From Bifidobacterium thermophilum DSM 20210 (GTDB lineage: Bacteria; Actinomycetota; Actinomycetes; Actinomycetales; Bifidobacteriaceae), in contig JDUB01000014.1 of NCBI GenBank assembly GCA_000771265.1, positions 1 to 64,000 on the forward strand: a stretch of DNA of 64,000 nt, written 5' to 3'. Below the pieces are notes generated by a model. It saw only the letters and a list, made by a program, of their open reading frames with translations, did no database searches and was not told where the DNA came from. Positions within the stretch are counted from its first letter, which is position 1. Each line of letters opens with the position of its first letter. The position numbers and the translations under genes were made by a program. This document shows, piece by piece, positions 1 to 7,896 of this stretch.

Positions 1-62
1 CAACACCCGCAGGAATCATCAGCCAACCCCCCGGTTCCCATATGCCACAGAAGCACACCAAA

Positions 63-105
63 CAAACCGGCCACACCTGACCATCCATCAGCGTAACCAG
101 TTTGG
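63..105. repeat. Degenerate copy of the CAAACTGG hairpin repeat
   Basis: The right arm (89-105) reads CAGCGTAACCAGTTTGG, as in intact copies elsewhere in the window. The left arm (63-79) is eroded. It lies just beyond the 3' end of the aldo/keto reductase gene, a common position for this family. Confidence 0.5.
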
Positions 106-171
106 GAGAAGACAGGACTGTCTCCAGTGTGTGCAAACGACCCGCCGACCGTGGCCGTATCGCCCAGTCAA

Positions 172-1029
172 TCAGAAGTCCACAGCATCAGGATCACTGC
201 ATGCGCCGCCGATGCCGCGCAGTTCATCAATCACCTGCATGTCTTCATCCGTCAATTCGAAATCGAACACATCTATATTTGACCGCATCCGACTCATATG
301 CACTGACTTCGGAAGCGGTAACACATCATGCTGCAATGCCCAGCGTACGCAAACCTGGGCGCTGCTTTTCCCATACTTTCCACCGATTGACACAAGCGTC
401 TGGTTCGTAAGCACATCCTTGTGACCGAATGGTCCCCACGCCTCAACTTGAATACCGTGATCCTGGCAGTACTTTACAGCTGCGGTCTGAGGCCATCCCG
501 GATGCACTTCCAGCTGATCGACCATCGGCGTGATGGCAGCCGACGGGATCAACGATTCAATATGATGGGGTAGGAAATTCGACAATCCGATTGCTTTCAC
601 GCGTCCACTCTTATACAACTCTTCGAAAGCCCTCCAAGTCTCTGCATTGAGCTCCTGCGCACGGTCCCCGAACTGCTTGCGATTCGCGGGCCAATGGATG
701 AGATACAAATCCAGGTAATCAACCCCAAGTTCGTTGAGCGTTTGTTCGCACGCTTTCAGGGTGTTCTCGTAGCCACGCTCGGTGTTCCACAGTTTGCTGG
801 TCACAAACAGCTGGTCGCGAGGTATTCCGCTATCACGGATTCCCGCGCCAACTGCCTCCTGATTGCCGTACACCGCCGCGGTGTCGATGTGTCGATACCC
901 GGTTTCCAAGGCTTCGCGCACTGCTGTACGTGCCTCGTTGGCCGGTGTTTCGAACGTCCCGTAACCGATGCATGGGATTGCCGTCCCGTTCGATAGGGTA
1001 AATGTGTCGGTGCATGACGTGACTCGCAT
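172..1029 (-). CDS. Aldo/keto reductase
   Basis: Predicted cytosolic NADPH-dependent reductase of aldehydes, ketones or sugars, 285 residues, the usual length for a bacterial AKR5-like enzyme. The AKR tetrad is visible: Asp49 and Tyr54 in the GYRHIDTAAVYGN segment, Lys79 in VTSKLWN and His112 in LIHWP. The LSNF and LPKS segments further on fit the cofactor half of the TIM barrel. The start is set by an AGGAGG ribosome site four bases upstream; the frame stays open further but has no better site. It is transcribed alone, divergently from the MFS gene. The substrate cannot be told from sequence. Confidence 0.92.
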   Translation of the reverse strand: MRVTSCTDTFTLSNGTAIPCIGYGTFETPANEARTAVREALETGYRHIDTAAVYGNQEAVGAGIRDSGIPRDQLFVTSKLWNTERGYENTLKACEQTLNELGVDYLDLYLIHWPANRKQFGDRAQELNAETWRAFEELYKSGRVKAIGLSNFLPHHIESLIPSAAITPMVDQLEVHPGWPQTAAVKYCQDHGIQVEAWGPFGHKDVLTNQTLVSIGGKYGKSSAQVCVRWALQHDVLPLPKSVHMSRMRSNIDVFDFELTDEDMQVIDELRGIGGACSDPDAVDF

Positions 1030-1460
1030 GATGCCTCCTGATGATGGTGACTGATGTCTGCTTACTATCCATCCGCGTGGGTCTTGCCGGCAAGGCCCCG
1101 GATGCTGATACGTGGCACGATGGCACATACGGCATCGCCTCGCGTATCTGCCGATTCCAGTCAAGCACGCCTAGCTGTGGGAACGGTGAGGTTGACGCGT
1201 TTCTGCTGGCGGCGAATGGCAATCTCGTCTGAAAGTGAGCAGGCACCACCCAAGAGTATCCCGGCTCCCTCGCTATACTGGTAGATGGGGATCCTTCCCA
1301 AGGCCGTCCATATGACGGTAACGCAGCGTGCATGTCAACGGAAAGTGCAGACGGCTTGTCCGTCATGTTCTTGTCGTGTGAACGCACGATCTGTTCAAAC
1401 TCGCCTGGCGGTTGTGCCGTCCAGACCAAGAAAGGAAAGCTGGGGACAGCCTTACTATGC
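1030..1460. other. Intergenic region between divergent genes
   Basis: No convincing gene. It holds the reductase promoter (1064-1093). A TATACT hexamer at 1274-1279 could be a -10 box for the MFS gene but lacks a good -35. A 10-bp palindrome TTGCCGGCAA (1084-1093) overlaps the reductase -35 and could be an operator. Confidence 0.4.
1064..1093 (-). promoter_or_regulatory. Candidate promoter of the aldo/keto reductase gene
   Basis: On the minus strand: -35 TTGCCG (1088-1093), 18-bp spacer, -10 GATAGT (1064-1069). The predicted start would leave a leader of about 27 bases carrying the AGGAGG site. Confidence 0.45.
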
Positions 1461-2999
1461 ATGACTGAACAACAGCAAAACCGTGATACCGCAGAGCAGC
1501 AATCCCACGATGCCGCCCCGATCATGTCTGCCGAGAATACCCATATCACACAACCAGAACCGATTCCGCGGACCTTGATTCTTTCGATTTTGGCGACAGG
1601 AATCATGGCGTTCATTGGCATTCTTACTGAAACCTTGATGAATGTGCTGTTCCCGATTCTGATGGGGGAGTTCCATATCAGCACGTCCACGGTCCAATGG
1701 CTGACCACCGGGTATTTGCTGGTGGTTTCGCTTGTGGTGCCGTTGTCGTCATATCTCAAGCGCAAGCTTCCTGTGAAGCGGATCTTCCTGATTGCCATCG
1801 TGCTATGCATTGTCGGGTGCATTGTCGGCGCATGTACGCTGAATTTCCCGATGCTGATGCTCGCCCGCATTCTCCAAGGCGGTGGTACGGGTATCGCCCT
1901 GCCGTTGATGTTCAATATCATTCTTGATCAGGCGCCAAAATCGCGTATCGGTCAGCTGATGGGTGTCGGCAGCTTGGTTGTGGCGGCGGCGCCAGCGCTC
2001 GGTCCGACGGTCGGCGGACTGGTCGGCACATACATGCCTTGGCGGTGGATTTTCGTGATTCTTCTGCCGTTCCTGCTTATCGCCCTTGGATTGGGCCTCA
2101 CCAATATCCAGCAGGGGTCGCCTACGGTTGACGCGCATCTCAATCCGTTGCACGTGTTGCTCATGGCGGTGGGCTTCGTGGCGTTCGTATTCGCGATTGA
2201 CGAGGGCGGCTCCGCGATCACCGCATTCAGCCAAGGAGCTTCGGGCGGCGGGAAGACCGCGGTGTTGGCCGTGGTGTTGCTGATTGTCAGTGTGGTGGCG
2301 CTCGTGGTATTCGCCCAACTGTCACGCCGTTCGTTCTCTCCGCTGGTCAGGCTCGGTGTGTTGCGCAGCGTACCGTTCCGCTGGCATCTGCTTGCTTATG
2401 TGCTGCTGCAGATTTCCATGATCGGTTTCAGCTTTGTCATTCCGAACTCTGCGCAGCTCGGGTATGGCATTTCTGCCTTGGTTTCAGGTGTTCTCGTGCT
2501 TCCGGGTGCGTTGTTCGGCGCTATGCTTGCCCCGGTGTCCGGTTCGTTGCTTGACCGCCAGGGGCCGGTCAAACCGATTTCCGCCGCCCTTGCCGTCACG
2601 TTGATCGGTGTGCTGCTGTTCTCCGTGTTCGTCAACGGGTCATCCAAGGCAGTGGAGTTGGGGATCTTCTACTTCGTGTTCATGGTCGGCTTCTCCATGG
2701 CATTCGCCAATACCATGACCAGCGGCCTCAACCAGGTGGACGCCCAGTTGAAAGCCGACGGCAACGCCCTGTTCAGCACCTTCCAGCAGCTTGCGGGCGC
2801 GGTGAGTACGACGATTCTGTCTGTCTTCCTCGCTTCCGCCCAGGCGGGGCATGGTGAGCCGGGAACCGCCACATACCGGGCGGCGACTGTTGCCGGAGCC
2901 CACCGCGGCTACATCTTCCTCACGATTGTCGTGATCTGCGCGTGCCTGTGCATGGTTCATGCGTTCAGGTATATGAAACGCGAGGGCGCTCTCAGCTGA
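1461..2999 (+). CDS. MFS multidrug exporter, DHA2 (14-TM) family
   Basis: Proton-driven exporter of the EmrB/QacA type in the cytoplasmic membrane, 512 residues with about 14 hydrophobic segments. Family marks: the TxxWLTTGYLL segment after TM1, the R-x-L-Q-G-GG motif (ARILQGGGTGIALPL) and the ALGPTVGGLVG motif of drug/H+ antiporters. The ATG at 1461 was chosen because the residues it opens with (MTEQQQNRD) form a normal hydrophilic cytoplasmic N-terminus. The frame is open to 1332, and the purine-rich stretch at 1430-1440 is too far for a clean ribosome site, so the start is uncertain. Substrate unknown; no partner membrane-fusion protein, as expected for a Gram-positive. Confidence 0.88.
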   Translation: MTEQQQNRDTAEQQSHDAAPIMSAENTHITQPEPIPRTLILSILATGIMAFIGILTETLMNVLFPILMGEFHISTSTVQWLTTGYLLVVSLVVPLSSYLKRKLPVKRIFLIAIVLCIVGCIVGACTLNFPMLMLARILQGGGTGIALPLMFNIILDQAPKSRIGQLMGVGSLVVAAAPALGPTVGGLVGTYMPWRWIFVILLPFLLIALGLGLTNIQQGSPTVDAHLNPLHVLLMAVGFVAFVFAIDEGGSAITAFSQGASGGGKTAVLAVVLLIVSVVALVVFAQLSRRSFSPLVRLGVLRSVPFRWHLLAYVLLQISMIGFSFVIPNSAQLGYGISALVSGVLVLPGALFGAMLAPVSGSLLDRQGPVKPISAALAVTLIGVLLFSVFVNGSSKAVELGIFYFVFMVGFSMAFANTMTSGLNQVDAQLKADGNALFSTFQQLAGAVSTTILSVFLASAQAGHGEPGTATYRAATVAGAHRGYIFLTIVVICACLCMVHAFRYMKREGALS

Positions 3000-3079
3000 C
3001 GCCCCGGGCGACCGGTGGATTGTTGTCCCCGGACGCCCGGCATTGTCTGCATCCCTGTACGTTCCCGTGCGTTGTGTCC

Positions 3080-3109
3080 TTGTGTTTCTTCAGCGAAACG
3101 ACGTACACT
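3080..3109 (+). promoter_or_regulatory. Candidate promoter of the small Cys/His protein gene
   Basis: TTGTGT (3080-3085), 18-bp spacer, TACACT (3104-3109). The ATG at 3120 is ten bases after the -10, so the message would be leaderless or nearly so. Confidence 0.4.
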
Positions 3110-3119
3110 CGGCTGTATT

Positions 3120-3371
3120 ATGCATTACTTCACTCCAAAACGGTGCACTGAATCGAACAAGATCATGTACCACGATAAAGCGCAGGCGTTACGCGCGGCC
3201 GATCAGAGCTGGCGCGAACGTGGCGCCGAGCTGTGGGTGTATCGGTGTGAGTATTGCGGCAGTTGGCATTTGACGCATCATGACCCATCGTTGCGTGACG
3301 CGGTTCCTCATATGGACGGGCCGCACAAGCCCCATTCGCGCAAACGCGGGTATAAACCTCGCAGACGATGA
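3120..3371 (+). CDS. Small putative zinc-binding protein, function unknown
   Basis: An 83-residue basic protein. The centre reads YRCEYCGSWHLTHH, giving Cys43-x2-Cys46-x3-His50-x2-His53, a plausible zinc ligand set. The tail is Arg/Lys-rich (HSRKRGYKPRRR), which could bind nucleic acid. No ribosome site is visible before the ATG at 3120; a promoter -10 lies ten bases upstream, so leaderless translation is likely. ATG 3165 is an alternative start. It sits alone between the exporter and a convergent nitroreductase gene. The role is not recognisable. Confidence 0.7.
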   Translation: MHYFTPKRCTESNKIMYHDKAQALRAADQSWRERGAELWVYRCEYCGSWHLTHHDPSLRDAVPHMDGPHKPHSRKRGYKPRRR

Positions 3372-3495
3372 TTCGCCGGGCTGACCGTGCATACTATGAA
3401 GGCCGTAGGCATCAGGGAACCGGTGTCTACGGCCTTCAATCGTTGTATGCGATGAACGGGCAGGACGACTCAGCAGGACGGCCCAGTGTGAGGGT

Positions 3496-4272
3496 TCAGC
3501 GCGAGAGGTCGAATCCTTGTGCTTGCGCGTCGCACAGCCCGCGATCAAGTGCCGATTCGTCCTCGGCGATGCTGGCGATTTGGTCGCTGAACGCATCCAC
3601 GGGCCGCGAAGTATTGCGCAAGTCGTAGTACTGGTGGACTTCCTCGTCGAATGCCTTGAGGCCCTTGATCGGCGTGTCGTCCGTGGGGTACGCGTTGTCG
3701 AAGAACTGCATGGAACGGGGCATGCGGGGTTTAGACGCAGGTTCCTGATCAGGCTTGCCGATGGCCAGTCCAAGCACCGGGAACGTGTATTCCGGCAGCT
3801 TCAGCGCGGCGATCAGCTCGGGGATGTCGTTGAGGATCGAACCTAGGATCACACACCCCAGCCCCATCGAGTTTGCGGCGGTTTCCATGGCATGCAAGGC
3901 GAGAACGGCGTCGTTCTGGGCCTGCGAGAACCGATAACCGTACCGCAGGGCAAAGCGCTCGGGGGAGACGTCCACGCCTTTGGCCTGTGCAATCATCGCG
4001 TTGCGGTGCTCGTCAAGGATGAACACGTACAGCAGCGGGGCGGTGGCGATGTACTCCTGATGTCCGATACGCGCAAGCTTGCTCTTCAGCTCGGGGTCGG
4101 TTACGCGGATAACCGACCAATCGTTGAGGAACTGGCTTGACGCGGCATGCTGGGCTGCGGATTCCAACGCGTCCACGGTGTCGGAGTCAATCGCCTCCGA
4201 CTTGAATTTACGGATTGAGCGACGCTCGAGTAGGGCGTCGACGGCTGGCTTTGAAGAAATAGTCGTACTCAT
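3496..4272 (-). CDS. NADPH-dependent FMN nitroreductase, NfsA/Frp-like
   Basis: Predicted flavin reductase of nitro compounds, quinones or free flavin, 258 residues. The N-terminal RRSIRKF segment (around 18-24) is the FMN phosphate-binding signature of the nitroreductase fold, and the middle NDAVLALHAMETAANSMGLGCVILGSI segment is the conserved helix-strand region of the NfsA/FRP branch. The C-terminal extension ending in a DxYY/LR segment also fits that branch. The start is supported by a GACAAT -10 box six bases upstream of the ATG, pointing to a leaderless message. It is convergent with the small gene before it. Confidence 0.9.
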   Translation of the reverse strand: MSTTISSKPAVDALLERRSIRKFKSEAIDSDTVDALESAAQHAASSQFLNDWSVIRVTDPELKSKLARIGHQEYIATAPLLYVFILDEHRNAMIAQAKGVDVSPERFALRYGYRFSQAQNDAVLALHAMETAANSMGLGCVILGSILNDIPELIAALKLPEYTFPVLGLAIGKPDQEPASKPRMPRSMQFFDNAYPTDDTPIKGLKAFDEEVHQYYDLRNTSRPVDAFSDQIASIAEDESALDRGLCDAQAQGFDLSR

Positions 4273-4278
4273 ACAGCT

Positions 4279-4284
4279 ATTGTC
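4279..4284 (-). promoter_or_regulatory. Leaderless-type -10 box of the nitroreductase gene
   Basis: GACAAT on the minus strand, six bases before the ATG. No good -35 is visible. It matches an arrangement seen before several other genes in this window. Confidence 0.4.
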
Positions 4285-4528
4285 TCAGGCTCAGGTCACG
4301 GCTGCCCGGTGACTTTTGCTCTCCGTGAAGATATCTGCGAGGAACTGCGGAAATGAGGTGTCGTGGCGCTGGTATGGCAACGTGCGCTGTCTGATGATTG
4401 CGACGCAGTCGATTTACGCCGTGGCGTTAATCATGTGCTGGCGTACGTATAGCGGTGCTGAACACACGCTAACCCGCACGTTGATTGCGCGGTGCTGGCG
4501 AACGCGCCGTGCTCCAACCTTCTGTACG

Positions 4529-4975
4529 TCAGCGATGATGGCGAGTGACAATGGACTGCGCCGCCATGCTGGACAATTGGTTGGTTATCGCCGCGACCGC
4601 TGCGGATATCGCGGTACGTGACAGGCTCGCAAACAGGCTTGTCGTGGCTTTCGTGTTCCCTCCAGCGATGCTTCGGCGCTCGATACCCGTCCATACTGAT
4701 TGCATGATGCGCCCGACCACGATACCGGCAACGGTAGGTAGTGCGAACAGCAGGATTTTGTCGCCGAGCGTTTCGGGGTCGCGCTCACGGCGGTCTTTCA
4801 ACGCGGCGATTGCATTGTCCACCGTTTGCAGACGCGCGATGATGGCATCCACATTGACGCCACCTGCACCGGTGGCATTGGCCGCATTGACGGCATGGTC
4901 CGAGTGGCCTGCGCCGTCTGACGTCGGAACTGCCTTGGCCGTGTCTCGTCCGGTTGATTTGTTGCCTGTGCTCAT
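4529..4975 (-). CDS. DUF4235-like small membrane protein
   Basis: 148 residues. The first half is hydrophilic, with a coiled-coil-like stretch (VDAIIARLQTVDNAIAALKDRRE). The second half resembles the actinobacterial DUF4235 family: one or two hydrophobic helices (ILLFALPTVAGIVVGRIMQSVW and a later Ala/Ser-rich helix) joined by a short basic loop. Function is unknown in the family. The start at 4975 is supported by TATCAT on the minus strand exactly six bases upstream, the leaderless layout; ATGs 15-21 bases further upstream are in frame. It is divergent from the phosphatase gene. Confidence 0.65.
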   Translation of the reverse strand: MSTGNKSTGRDTAKAVPTSDGAGHSDHAVNAANATGAGGVNVDAIIARLQTVDNAIAALKDRRERDPETLGDKILLFALPTVAGIVVGRIMQSVWTGIERRSIAGGNTKATTSLFASLSRTAISAAVAAITNQLSSMAAQSIVTRHHR

Positions 4976-4981
4976 ACGTTC

Positions 4982-4987
4982 ATGATA
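4982..4987 (-). promoter_or_regulatory. Leaderless-type -10 box of the DUF4235-like gene
   Basis: TATCAT on the minus strand, six bases before the chosen ATG; no clear -35. Confidence 0.35.
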
Positions 4988-5114
4988 TGCCATCCCCATC
5001 GTCCAATGTGGCAATGACGCGGGGAATATAGCCATCGCAAAAGGCCTCGGACATGGGTCTGCGCATCGCGTCCCATGCCGAAAGCCATGCCGATTTATGT
5101 TTTCCGGTATTTCC

Positions 5115-5143
5115 CTGACATCCGGCCATTTGAGCGGTACAAT
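5115..5143 (+). promoter_or_regulatory. Promoter of the histidine phosphatase gene (leaderless)
   Basis: CTGACA (5115-5120), 17-bp spacer, TACAAT (5138-5143); the ATG begins six bases after the -10, so transcription should start at or within a base or two of the start codon. One of the clearest promoters in the window. Confidence 0.65.
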
Positions 5144-5149
5144 GCCTCT

Positions 5150-5848
5150 ATGACTGCAATTCATCTCCCTGGCGACGACGCCACGAAACAAGGTCATCTC
5201 GTTCTGCTCCGCCATGGGCAGACTGTGTGGAGCGTGTCGGGGCAGCACACCGGACGCACCGATATCCCCCTGACACCAACAGGGCAGGATCAGGCACGAC
5301 AGGCCGGTGCGCGGCTGTTGCAGGCGTTCCCGCAAGGATTCGCACCGGACCACGTATTCGTCAGCCCGTTGCGCAGGGCACGGCAGACCGCGGCGCTCGC
5401 CGGGTATCCGCAGGCCACAGTGCTTGACGGGCTTGCCGAGTGGGATTACGGCAGGGCGGAGGGCCATACCCGGCAACAAGTCAGTGAGGCGAGTGGTTTC
5501 GCATGGGATGTGTGGCGGGATGGCCCGAGCCGGGTCAGCATGGAACTCGCCGGCGACTGGACCGCCACATTGCCTGGGGGCGAGCAGGTGCCCGTGCACA
5601 ATGGTGAGGGTGAGACCCTCGCGGAGGCGGCGGAACGTACGCGCGGCGTCATACGTCAGGTGTCGGCTGCGTTGGATGACGGGCATGATGTATTGCTCGT
5701 CGCCCACGCGCATATCCTGCGCATTTTGACCACGCAATGGCTGGGTGTGGATCCGCACGGCGGCAGGTTGCTGCGGCTTGACACGGCGCATTACTGCGTG
5801 TTGGGGCAGTACCATGGCGACCATGTGATCGTGCACTGGAACTGCTAG
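5150..5848 (+). CDS. Histidine phosphatase family protein (phosphoglycerate mutase-like)
   Basis: Predicted cytosolic phosphatase or mutase of 232 residues. The LLRHGQT motif has the phospho-accepting His22; the acid/base Glu lies in LAEWDYGRAEG and the second catalytic His in LLVAHAHILR. SPLRRARQT supplies the phosphate-binding arginines. The active-site loop and length fit the broad-specificity phosphatases (CobC/GpmB-like) more than dPGM. The frame is open to 5075, but the promoter at 5115-5143 places the transcript start at the ATG 5150. Confidence 0.9.
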   Translation: MTAIHLPGDDATKQGHLVLLRHGQTVWSVSGQHTGRTDIPLTPTGQDQARQAGARLLQAFPQGFAPDHVFVSPLRRARQTAALAGYPQATVLDGLAEWDYGRAEGHTRQQVSEASGFAWDVWRDGPSRVSMELAGDWTATLPGGEQVPVHNGEGETLAEAAERTRGVIRQVSAALDDGHDVLLVAHAHILRILTTQWLGVDPHGGRLLRLDTAHYCVLGQYHGDHVIVHWNC

Positions 5849-6063
5849 CTTTGCTGGGGTCGCAGGAACGCTCAGCCCGGTGGTTGAACCTGCATCATGA
5901 TGCCTGATGCCCGTCGTTGATTGCAGTTCAGACAGGGGACAAAGAAGAAACGCCGTGTCAGCAAACGGTTGCATGTTGTGCAACTCTGCAAATCCCTTGA
6001 AACAAGCCATTTGTGCTCGCTTTGTCCGCTGAAAGACACGACACGCCGACAACTTTTCTTGCC
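5849..6063. other. Intergenic region, no gene seen
   Basis: Contains a perfect 12-bp palindrome GCATCATGATGC (5892-5903) and a 6-bp inverted repeat with 5-base spacer (5968-5984), possibly protein-binding sites or a weak terminator after the phosphatase gene. No T-run follows either. Confidence 0.3.
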
Positions 6064-6097
6064 ATCGTTTGCAAAAATCCGGGGGAACGTGCATAAT
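6064..6097 (+). promoter_or_regulatory. Promoter with LacI-type operator for the sugar-binding protein gene
   Basis: TTGCAA (6069-6074), 17-bp spacer, CATAAT (6092-6097). The operator half-site ATCGTTTGCAA (6064-6074) overlaps the -35; the same bases recur at the malQ promoter. A second AAACG half-site lies just after the -10. Confidence 0.6.
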
Positions 6098-6179
6098 AGG
6101 AAACGTCGAAAACAGAACGGCACGACGTAAGTGCCGACTTCCGAGCAATATCGGAACGACAGCGGAAGAGAAAGGTTCG

Positions 6180-7511
6180 ATGATGAATCGTACAGTCAAG
6201 TCAGCGATCGCCATCGCAGCAGTGGCAGCCATGTCGGTTGGCGCCTTCGCAGGCTGCGGCAGCTCCAGCAGCAGCGACAACGGCAAGGGCAAGGTCTACT
6301 ACCTGAACTTCAAGCCGGAAGCCGCAGACCAGTGGAAGGCCCTCGCCAAGGAATACACCAAGGAGACCGGTGTCGAGGTCACCGTGTCCACTGCAGCGTC
6401 CGGCACCTATGAGCAGCAGCTCAAGAGCGAAATGGCGAAGAGCAACGCCCCGACCCTGTTCCAGGTCAACGGCCCTGTCGGCTATGCCAACTGGAAGGAT
6501 TACACCGCCGACATGTCCAACACCGAGCCGTACAAGCAGCTCATCAACAAGAAGGTCGCCCTCAAGGACGGCAACAAGGTCGTCGGTGTGCCGTACGCCA
6601 TGGAGACCTATGGTCTCATCTACAACAAGAGCATCCTGAACAAGTACTTCGCTCTTGACGGTGCCAAGGCGAAGTCCATTGACGACATCAACTCCTTCGA
6701 TACGCTCAAGGCGGTCGCCGACGACATGCAGGCCCGCAAGAGCGAGCTGGGCATCAAGGGCGCCTTCACCTCCGCGGGCTTCGATTCCAGCTCCGACTGG
6801 CGCTTCAAGACCCATCTGGCCAACCTCCCGCTCTACTACGAGTTCGAGAAGGACAAGGTGACCAAGGAGCCGTCCAAGGTCAAGGGGACCTACCTGCCGG
6901 AGTACAAGAACGTGTTCGACATGTACCTCGAGGACTCCACTACCGATCCGACGCAGCTGAGCTCCAAGACCGGTGATGACGCGAACTCCGAGTTCGCGCT
7001 CGGCGAGGCCGCCTTCTACCAGAACGGCACTTGGGCTTGGTCCGACCTGCAGAAGGCCGGCATGAAGGCCGACGATGTCAGCATGCTGCCAATCTACTTC
7101 GGTGTTGATGACAAGAACGAGGGCTTGGTCACCGGTTCCGAGAACTACTGGTGCATCAACTCCAAGGCTTCCGAGGCTGACCAGAAGGCCACCGCTGCCT
7201 TCCTCAAGTGGGTCATCACCTCGAAGACCGGCATCAACTCCATCAGCGACAAGATGGGCCTGACCACTCCGTTCAAGTCCTTCGACAGTGTGAAGATCAC
7301 CAACCCGCTGACCCAGGCCGCTGTTGACGATCAGAAGTCCGGCAAGACCCAGGTCGCTTGGGACTTCGCCTTCATGCCTTCCGAGCAGTGGAAGAACGAT
7401 CTCGGCAACGCGCTCCTCGAGTACGCTCAGGGCACCGGCAACTGGGACGCTGTGAAGACCGCGTTTGTGGATGGCTGGGCTAAGGAGTACGCCGCGGCTC
7501 ACGAAGGCTGA
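6180..7511 (+). CDS. Carbohydrate ABC transporter substrate-binding lipoprotein
   Basis: 443-residue extracellular sugar-binding protein of the CUT1 system, anchored by lipid. The signal peptide starts at MMNRTVKSAIAIAAVAAMS and ends in the lipobox AFAGC, followed by a Ser-rich linker. The rest is the type I binding-protein fold of oligosaccharide receptors, with Trp/Tyr-rich ligand regions (NYW, GTWAWSDL). The start has a GAAGAGAAAGG ribosome site; ATG 6183 is equally possible. It ends in a strong terminator. The permeases lie beyond a lacI gene on the other strand, and the ATPase must be encoded elsewhere, as is usual for MsmK-type sharing. Ligand unknown. Confidence 0.9.
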   Translation: MMNRTVKSAIAIAAVAAMSVGAFAGCGSSSSSDNGKGKVYYLNFKPEAADQWKALAKEYTKETGVEVTVSTAASGTYEQQLKSEMAKSNAPTLFQVNGPVGYANWKDYTADMSNTEPYKQLINKKVALKDGNKVVGVPYAMETYGLIYNKSILNKYFALDGAKAKSIDDINSFDTLKAVADDMQARKSELGIKGAFTSAGFDSSSDWRFKTHLANLPLYYEFEKDKVTKEPSKVKGTYLPEYKNVFDMYLEDSTTDPTQLSSKTGDDANSEFALGEAAFYQNGTWAWSDLQKAGMKADDVSMLPIYFGVDDKNEGLVTGSENYWCINSKASEADQKATAAFLKWVITSKTGINSISDKMGLTTPFKSFDSVKITNPLTQAAVDDQKSGKTQVAWDFAFMPSEQWKNDLGNALLEYAQGTGNWDAVKTAFVDGWAKEYAAAHEG

Positions 7512-7524
7512 TTCCCGATAATCT

Positions 7525-7560
7525 GAGGGCCGGTTGGTTTCCGGCCGGCCCTCCCTGTTT
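7525..7560 (+). terminator. Intrinsic terminator after the sugar-binding protein gene
   Basis: GAGGGCCGG (7525-7533) pairs with CCGGCCCTC (7545-7553), 11-base loop, followed by a T-rich tract. Confidence 0.8.
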
Positions 7561-7589
7561 TTCTCCTTTCTTCTTTGTTTGATGGTTGG

Positions 7590-7623
7590 AATGACCCCCA
7601 CCGTGATTGCGGTGGGGGTCATT
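7590..7623. terminator. Perfect 14-bp hairpin in the convergent gap
   Basis: AATGACCCCCACCG (7590-7603), six-base loop, CGGTGGGGGTCATT (7610-7623). No T-run on either side, so it may stabilise 3' ends or back up the two flanking terminators. Confidence 0.55.
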
Positions 7624-7680
7624 CTGTATGTGGAGTGTGGTGTGGGTTGCGGACCGTTGCGGTTGGTGTGCGTGTCGTCT

Positions 7681-7725
7681 CACAAACTGTTTACGCAGGT
7701 CGAGCCTGAGTGTCGCTGGTTTGTG
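7681..7725. repeat. CAAACTGG hairpin repeat (imperfect copy)
   Basis: Left arm CACAAACTGTTTACGC (7681-7696); right arm GTGTCGCTGGTTTGTG (7710-7725), with mismatches in the middle of the stem. It lies between the convergent binding-protein and lacI genes. Confidence 0.6.
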
Positions 7726-7803
7726 AAATGTCGGATCGCCTAGGCGTGCTGTAGTGGTGGCGTGAAAGCGCTCGTCCGGTCCGCGGGGAATCGGAGGTAA
7801 CGG

Positions 7804-7842
7804 AAAACCGGTTATGTCGAGGTGCCTCCAACATAACCGGTT
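7804..7842 (-). terminator. Terminator of the first lacI gene
   Basis: 12-bp stem (7806-7817 with 7831-7842) whose loop has a further GAGG/CCTC pairing; on the minus strand it is followed by TTTTCC. Confidence 0.75.
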
Positions 7843-7896
7843 GCCGTACTTGAAACTTGATGGAAGCTTGAAGCTTGGATTTTGCGTGTAGTCTGC

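Noticed and set aside
6201-7622. Long open frame antisense to the sugar-binding protein gene
   Set aside because: It mirrors the GC-rich third positions of the real gene, has no ribosome site and an unlikely composition.
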